In this document: piece after piece, positions 59,620 to 64,000 of the stretch
Layout of the letters: the number at the start of each line of letters is the position of its first letter
Numbering within the stretch: the stretch's first letter is position 1
Source: Sporosarcina sp. FSL K6-1522
GTDB taxonomy: Bacteria; Bacillota; Bacilli; Bacillales_A; Planococcaceae
Direction: 5' to 3'
Assembly: GCF_038622445.1 (NCBI RefSeq)
Contig: NZ_CP152019.1
Span: forward strand, 2,144,501-2,208,500
Length of the DNA stretch: 64,000 nucleotides
Program-made: the position numbers and the translations under genes
The notes under the pieces: model-generated
Told to the model about the DNA's origin: nothing
Seen by the model: the letters and a program-made list of their open reading frames with translations, nothing else
The model's database searches: none

Positions 59620-59953
59620 TGGTTTCATCTCCCTCTAATAGGCGTGTTAATTCCTTTGTCGTTTTTTTCCACTCTGCTTGTAGCTGTTCAAAAACGTCCA
59701 TACCGATATCACTTATTTTGTAATATTTTCGCGGTCTACTTTCGGTTGTATCCCAACTGCTAGACAGCAGTTCTTGCTTTTCCAGACGTCGTAGCAGAGG
59801 ATAGAGCGTACTTTGGTCGATTTCGATGCCGGATTTCTCAAGAAGCTGGACGAGTGAATAGCCATACTGTGGCGTTTTTAGCTGACTAAGAACAGCCAAC
59901 GTCAATGTCCCCCTTCGTAATTCAGTCGTTAAGGAAGTCAATAAATCACTCAT
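59606..59953 (-). CDS. PadR-family transcriptional regulator
   Basis: A 115-residue winged-helix protein: ELRRGTLTLAVLSQLKTPQYGYSL, IDQSTLYPLLRRLEKQELLSS and RKYYKISDIG are typical of PadR. ATG 59953 has AAAGAGGTG upstream. It precedes and overlaps the HAAS gene and probably represses this pair. Confidence 0.88.
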   Translation of the reverse strand: MSDLLTSLTTELRRGTLTLAVLSQLKTPQYGYSLVQLLEKSGIEIDQSTLYPLLRRLEKQELLSSSWDTTESRPRKYYKISDIGMDVFEQLQAEWKKTTKELTRLLEGDETNGTD

Positions 59954-60052
59954 CAAAGCACCTCTTTCTATACTGTATATCATACACCATTGTATAACTC
60001 GTATCAATTGAAAAAGAATCTGACATAGATGTTAACGGAACAACGGAACATG

Positions 60053-60100
60053 AAAAAATAGCTCACTCAGGATTGTACATCCTTTGAGTGAGCTATTTTT
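60053..60100. terminator. Terminator of the catalase gene
   Basis: ATAGCTCACTCA pairs with TGAGTGAGCTAT, with T runs on both strands. Confidence 0.85.
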
Positions 60101-60159
60101 GAAAGAGAAATCTGTGGGATAGAGCATCATATCGCATCTTTGTTTTAGATTAGCACTTG

Positions 60160-61749
60160 TTAATACGGTTCCGCCTCATGTCCTTTATCCACAGCTTCCT
60201 CAGGCGCTTTGTCCCCATCTCGACTACCAAGAGGCTTCTGGCTAGAGCCTCCTTTTGCAGCTTGGGCTAGGCCTTCGCGTAAACGGCGGCCGTATTCTTC
60301 GTCAGCTTCCTCGGCAAGTGCTACCATCTTGTCTTGAATGCGTGGGTCACAATTGGCGAGATCCGCGACTAGGTTTGAAATTAAGTCTTGGCGTTCCCAT
60401 TCCTCGAATTTACGGTACGTTTCACCAGCTTGTTTGGTGTTGCTTTGGCGGCTGATGGACTCCCGTACGAGGTGCCCTTCAAGATAAGGTGTATGTTCTT
60501 TGCCGTGTTGTGTTGCCTCTTGTAGGCCACCTAACATCGAAGGCTCATAATTAATATGAGGGTTTTGCCCAGGGGCACGGTCGACTTTGAACTGCATTTG
60601 CCCACCGCTTTGGTTTGTTGCAACATGTTTTTTCGGTGCGTTGATGGGTAGTTGCAAATAGTTGGCACCCACGCGGTGACGCTGCGTATCTGAGTAGGAA
60701 AACGTCCTACCTTGCAGCATTTTATCATCTGAAAAATCGAGACCATCGACGAGGACACCTGTACCAAAGGCGGCTTGTTCGACTTCTGTGAAATAGTCTT
60801 CTGGATTTTTATTCAATATCATTTTACCGACAGGCAGCCAAGGGAATTGGTCTTCTGGCCACAACTTCGTGTCATCAAGTGGATCGAAGTCGAGCTCTGG
60901 ATGATCATCGTCGCTCATTACTTGTACGAGCAACTCCCATTCTGGATAGTCACCGCGTTCGATAGCGTCATATAAGTCTTGTGTTGCGTGATTGAAGCTG
61001 GCTCCTTGAATTTCACTGGCTTCCTGTTGCGTTAAGTTTTTAATGCCTTGTTTAGGCTCCCAATGGTATTTGACGAGCACGGCAACGCCTTCTTCATTCA
61101 CCCATTTGTACGTATTGACACCTGAGCCTTGCATCATACGGTAGTTGGCGGGAATGCCCCATGGTGAATAAACAAATGTTACCATATGAAATGATTCGGG
61201 CGAGCTGGCGCAAAAGTCGAAAAAACGTTCGCTATCTTGAATATTTGTTACGGGATCTGGTTTAAAGGCATGAATCATATCCGGAAACTTCATGGCATCT
61301 CGGATAAAAAAGATTTTTAAATTATTGCCGACGAGATCCCAGTTGCCGTCTTCTGTATAAAATTTCACCGCAAATCCACGGGGATCACGCAAGGTTTCGG
61401 GAGAGTGTCCCCCATGAATCACGGATGAAAAGCGCACAAATACGGGCGTTTGTTTACCTTTGTCTTGAAAAAGTTTTGCACGTGTATATGTGGAAACGGG
61501 TTCGTCGCCAGCTGTACCATAAGCTTCAAAATAGCCATGTGCACCTGCACCGCGTGCATGAACGACACGTTCTGGAACACGTTCACGATCGAAGTGGCTG
61601 ATTTTTTCTAGAAAATCATAGTTTTCTAAAACGGCCGGCCCTCGATTGCCAACGGTCCGTATGTTTTGGTTGTTTGTTACCGGGTGACCTTGCCGGTTGG
61701 TTAGTAGGTCTTTTTGTTCCTCATTTGCTTTGGTTGGATCTTTCGACAA
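60160..61749 (-). CDS. Heme catalase (monofunctional)
   Basis: Decomposes hydrogen peroxide to water and oxygen. The 529-residue length is slightly above small-subunit catalases, with an acidic, glycine- and lysine-rich tail ([19 protein letters not shown]). Catalytic H64 is in [12 protein letters not shown], the distal asparagine in [14 protein letters not shown] and the heme tyrosine in [12 protein letters not shown]. The fold and motifs match KatA-like clade III enzymes. Monocistronic; I see no clear PerR box in the 80 bp before the start. Confidence 0.93.
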   Translation of the reverse strand: MSKDPTKANEEQKDLLTNRQGHPVTNNQNIRTVGNRGPAVLENYDFLEKISHFDRERVPERVVHARGAGAHGYFEAYGTAGDEPVSTYTRAKLFQDKGKQTPVFVRFSSVIHGGHSPETLRDPRGFAVKFYTEDGNWDLVGNNLKIFFIRDAMKFPDMIHAFKPDPVTNIQDSERFFDFCASSPESFHMVTFVYSPWGIPANYRMMQGSGVNTYKWVNEEGVAVLVKYHWEPKQGIKNLTQQEASEIQGASFNHATQDLYDAIERGDYPEWELLVQVMSDDDHPELDFDPLDDTKLWPEDQFPWLPVGKMILNKNPEDYFTEVEQAAFGTGVLVDGLDFSDDKMLQGRTFSYSDTQRHRVGANYLQLPINAPKKHVATNQSGGQMQFKVDRAPGQNPHINYEPSMLGGLQEATQHGKEHTPYLEGHLVRESISRQSNTKQAGETYRKFEEWERQDLISNLVADLANCDPRIQDKMVALAEEADEEYGRRLREGLAQAAKGGSSQKPLGSRDGDKAPEEAVDKGHEAEPY

Positions 61750-61827
61750 GTGATTGCCTCCTTCATTTCATCGTCGCTTCTTTACTCTGCTCTATTTATG
61801 AGGAAATAATGCCCTTTTTATACAAAT

Positions 61828-62193
61828 TCAAAAGGAATCTCTTTTCTTCTTGAATTTGCAGTTACTAAAACCCGTAAAAGTATCAATAATATTGGTTATA
61901 ACGACAGCAAGCACGATACTATAGCCAATAAAATAAAGGATGGCTGTCGCTGTTGTTAGTGAATAATTGTAGGTTCTTGCGATAGTCGGGGCAAATTCGG
62001 GATTGAAGAGATTCGGATTACTCACCATAACAAGCAGAAGTGTAACCCAAGAAAAATTAACAATGAGGTTACATACGGCAAGTGTCCTCGTCCATTGAAC
62101 ATCATCGGATCGACAAGCTGTTAAGATGATTTCAAGTGTGAATAATAAGATGATTGCTGGGAAATACAGCAATAATGTGTCAGTGTTGAACAT
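61828..62193 (-). pseudogene. Truncated paralogue of the HAAS membrane protein (C-terminal half)
   Basis: The 121-codon frame aligns with the C-terminal third of the 58603-59619 protein: VMVSNPNLFNPEFAPT matches FIASNPNVLNPEFVTF, and VLAVVITNIIDTFTGF matches VLAVIVTSLLDSYTGF. The N-terminal HAAS domain and first helices are missing. The same frame upstream is blocked by three stops (62203-62224) before more hydrophobic coding-like sequence. So it is probably a remnant, although AAAGGCCTGATGA before the ATG would allow a short membrane protein. Confidence 0.6.
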
Positions 62194-62532
62194 ACTTCAT
62201 CAGGCCTTTCTCAATCATATTGAACGAATAAGCAGTATTGCCCAATAGACAGAGAAAAATAACAGTGAATTCAGTGAAGCGTGATGTAGGACTTCGAGAT
62301 TTTGGTGTTCATAGAAGTCATAGAAATTTTTGTCGAATCCAGTTCGATGAAAACGAATAATTGCGACTAATAGGGATTTACGCTTCAAAGACTGGCTAAC
62401 TAGTGATAAGATAATAGTGATTGAAACCTACTAAAGTCTCACAGTGATTAAATAGACATTTTGTATAAAATGAAGGATATTAGTGTTTTGAAAATTGTAA
62501 AAAGGATATAGTTACTAGGAGGGGGTGGGAGA
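62194..62532. other. Gene-poor stretch with possible upstream remnant of the HAAS paralogue
   Basis: On the minus strand, 62224 to about 62385 is open in the frame of the truncated paralogue (FDKNFYDFYEHQN, FFSVYWAILLIRSI), ends in TGA, and has no ribosome binding site. FDKNFYDFY recalls GPKFYDAYI of the intact protein. The rest shows no gene. Confidence 0.4.
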
Positions 62533-64000
62533 ATGAAGGCGACAGCTCAATATATTACTGAAGTAAATGATTTTTGTCGGAAAATAGGTATGAATTCCGA
62601 AAAGATTCCTACTCCAACTACCATTTTTGCAAACGAAGACATAGAAACGGCATTATCCGAATATGAGGAGATTATATTTGTAACTCGTTTCTTTGCTGAA
62701 AAAATTATTCAACAGTTAGCTGGTGTTTCGTTACTCATTACCATCACCGATCAGAATGGTACTATTCTTGAAATGGTCGGTAACGCCTTAATGAAGCGAG
62801 AGGCGCAAGGATTAGGCTTTGTAAGGGGACTCCAGTTTACGGTAAAAGATATGGGAACGAATGTTATTAATCTAGCACTTGAACACCCTCTAGGAGCTAT
62901 TGAGATAGTTGGGGATGCGCATTATCATCGCTATTTACATAAGTCAGCTTGCTACGGTATGGTATTCAAAAATCCCATAACACAAGAAGTGTTAGGGACA
63001 ATCTCAATCATGACGGATATTGGGAACCAGCATCCAATGATTACAACGATGTTGTCGACCGTTGTAGACGCCATTGAGAGGGAATTAGTATTACAAGAAC
63101 AAAATAAGAAATTGCATGTTTTGCATCAAGTGATGATGGACAATAACCATTATGGTGTGTTGACGACAGATTTAGATGGCATTGTTTTAGAATATAATAT
63201 TCGAGCAGAAATTCTTCTCGGTAAAAAATGTAGGCAGGTTTTGGGGAAACCTGTTAGCGAATTAGAGTTAATTGGGAGTCGTGTGAACGAGGTTCTTACT
63301 GAAAAGAAGCGCTTTGATGGTATTCAGATTATGGTAGGACAAGAACAAGAGCAGCCACAACAGGTCCTTCTCTTCGATGCGTTTCCGATTTATGACGACA
63401 GTTCTGGGGTTATAGGTGTCTTTGCCCAATTTCGCGATATAACGGACATCTATGATATGCAAAAGCGCTTTCAATATTTGGTTAGCCATGATGAACAGAC
63501 GGAATTGCCAAACCGAAGGCATTTAATAGAAAAATTAACGGTTTTTCTTGAACAGGGGAGATCCTTTGCTGTTATTCATATGAACTTGGATCGTTTTAAG
63601 CTAGTCAATGATACGGTTGGTCACGTCAAGGGAGATGTGATATTAAAGAAATTTGGACAAAGGTTAGCAAAAGGTTTAGGGGCTTCCGATTTGATCGCGC
63701 GAGGTGGAGGAGACGAATTCATTATGCTTATCGCCTGTGAAAGCCGAGCGGATGCACAACGAATTGGGGAATGCTTGCTTAAGAGTTTTCGAGAGCCTTT
63801 TAGGATGCAGGGCTATGATTTTCACATTACCGCAAGTATCGGAATTGCCATCTCGGTAGAAAACGGAACGACTGCAGATGAACTTTTGATTAACTCCAAT
63901 ACGGCAATGTCTTATGCGAAAAAGAATGGGAAAAATCAATTTGTTTTATACGCGGATAAAATGAATCCGCAAGCGCATGCCAAGATTTTACTTGAAGCCT
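62533..64000 (+). CDS. GAF-PAS-GGDEF protein (probable diguanylate cyclase), 3' end outside the window
   Basis: The frame is open from ATG 62533 (GGGGGTGGGAG upstream) to the window end, at least 489 codons. Residues about 55-195 resemble the GAF domain of AcoR/DhaR-type activators (GLGFVRGLQFTVKDMGTNVINLAL). A PAS domain follows at about 200-300 (NNHYGVLTTDLDGIVLEYN). A GGDEF domain then has RGGGDEF with the preceding HMNLDRFKLVNDTVGH, so cyclase activity for cyclic di-GMP is likely. An EAL domain may follow beyond 64000, judging from the continuing frame after the GGDEF domain (NPQAHAKILLEA). Confidence 0.85.
   Translation, partial: MKATAQYITEVNDFCRKIGMNSEKIPTPTTIFANEDIETALSEYEEIIFVTRFFAEKIIQQLAGVSLLITITDQNGTILEMVGNALMKREAQGLGFVRGLQFTVKDMGTNVINLALEHPLGAIEIVGDAHYHRYLHKSACYGMVFKNPITQEVLGTISIMTDIGNQHPMITTMLSTVVDAIERELVLQEQNKKLHVLHQVMMDNNHYGVLTTDLDGIVLEYNIRAEILLGKKCRQVLGKPVSELELIGSRVNEVLTEKKRFDGIQIMVGQEQEQPQQVLLFDAFPIYDDSSGVIGVFAQFRDITDIYDMQKRFQYLVSHDEQTELPNRRHLIEKLTVFLEQGRSFAVIHMNLDRFKLVNDTVGHVKGDVILKKFGQRLAKGLGASDLIARGGGDEFIMLIACESRADAQRIGECLLKSFREPFRMQGYDFHITASIGIAISVENGTTADELLINSNTAMSYAKKNGKNQFVLYADKMNPQAHAKILLEA

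Noticed and set aside
1-64000. CRISPR arrays, tRNA or rRNA genes, intact transposases, prophage genes
   Set aside because: Looked for on both strands by eye; no regularly spaced repeats, cloverleaf-like genes, rRNA signatures, transposase motifs or phage structural genes were seen.

Overview
The window reads as chromosome of a low-to-moderate GC Gram-positive bacterium of the order Bacillales, most likely a Planococcaceae/Sporosarcina-like organism (an inference, not proven). The reasons are AGGAGG-type ribosome binding sites throughout, frequent GTG/TTG starts, sigma-A promoters, U-tract terminators after most operons, FMN and SAM riboswitches, an OpuA betaine transporter with a GbsR regulator, a lipoteichoic-acid-synthase-like sulfatase, lipobox lipoproteins and a catabolite-response (cre) site. 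No rRNA, tRNA, CRISPR array, intact transposase or prophage was seen.

Layout. 0-6 kb: a GntR regulator faces a four-gene acid-sugar operon (dehydrogenase, DUF1537 kinase, class II aldolase, GntP permease). 6-9.6 kb: a Sco1-like copper chaperone, a sensor kinase and a response regulator, divergent from a YtkA-like lipoprotein. 9.8-14.7 kb: a complete branched-chain amino acid ABC transporter, then OsmC. 15.4-18.1 kb: a DUF2087/GIY-YIG protein, then a decayed Rhs-type toxin tail with an overlapping putative immunity gene, bracketed by inverted copies of a structured 270-bp repeat. 18.2-23.4 kb: gbsR and opuA with a duplicated binding protein. 23.5-27.1 kb: the FMN-riboswitch-controlled ribDEBAH operon. 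27.6-37.9 kb: mixed genes including an enoyl-CoA hydratase and acyl-CoA ligase pair, a uracil-DNA glycosylase and an ABC-2 exporter. 37.9-42.3 kb: an MtnE-like aminotransferase and a SAM-riboswitch-controlled metNIQ operon. 42.5-51.5 kb: PepF, small membrane proteins, an ArsR/SRPBCC pair and a glutamate/dicarboxylate symporter. 51.5-55.8 kb: an HxlR/MFS/aldo-keto reductase module, then a Mef-like macrolide efflux gene behind a leader with a seven-codon ORF and terminators. 55.9-64 kb: an LtaS-like protein, a PadR/HAAS pair, catalase, a truncated HAAS paralogue and the start of a GAF-PAS-GGDEF protein.

The most interesting signals are the attenuator-like leader of the Mef-like gene; a family of five hairpin-rich intergenic repeats (22.07, 27.33, 39.41, 48.21 and 49.22 kb), all beginning after a T-rich TTTAT and usually beside a terminator, one of them inserted between the SAM riboswitch and metN; the inverted structured repeats around the toxin/immunity remnant; and a tetronate-like operon that has a class II aldolase where the known pathway has an isomerase and a decarboxylase. 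All calls come from reading the sequence and remembered family motifs; no database search was run.
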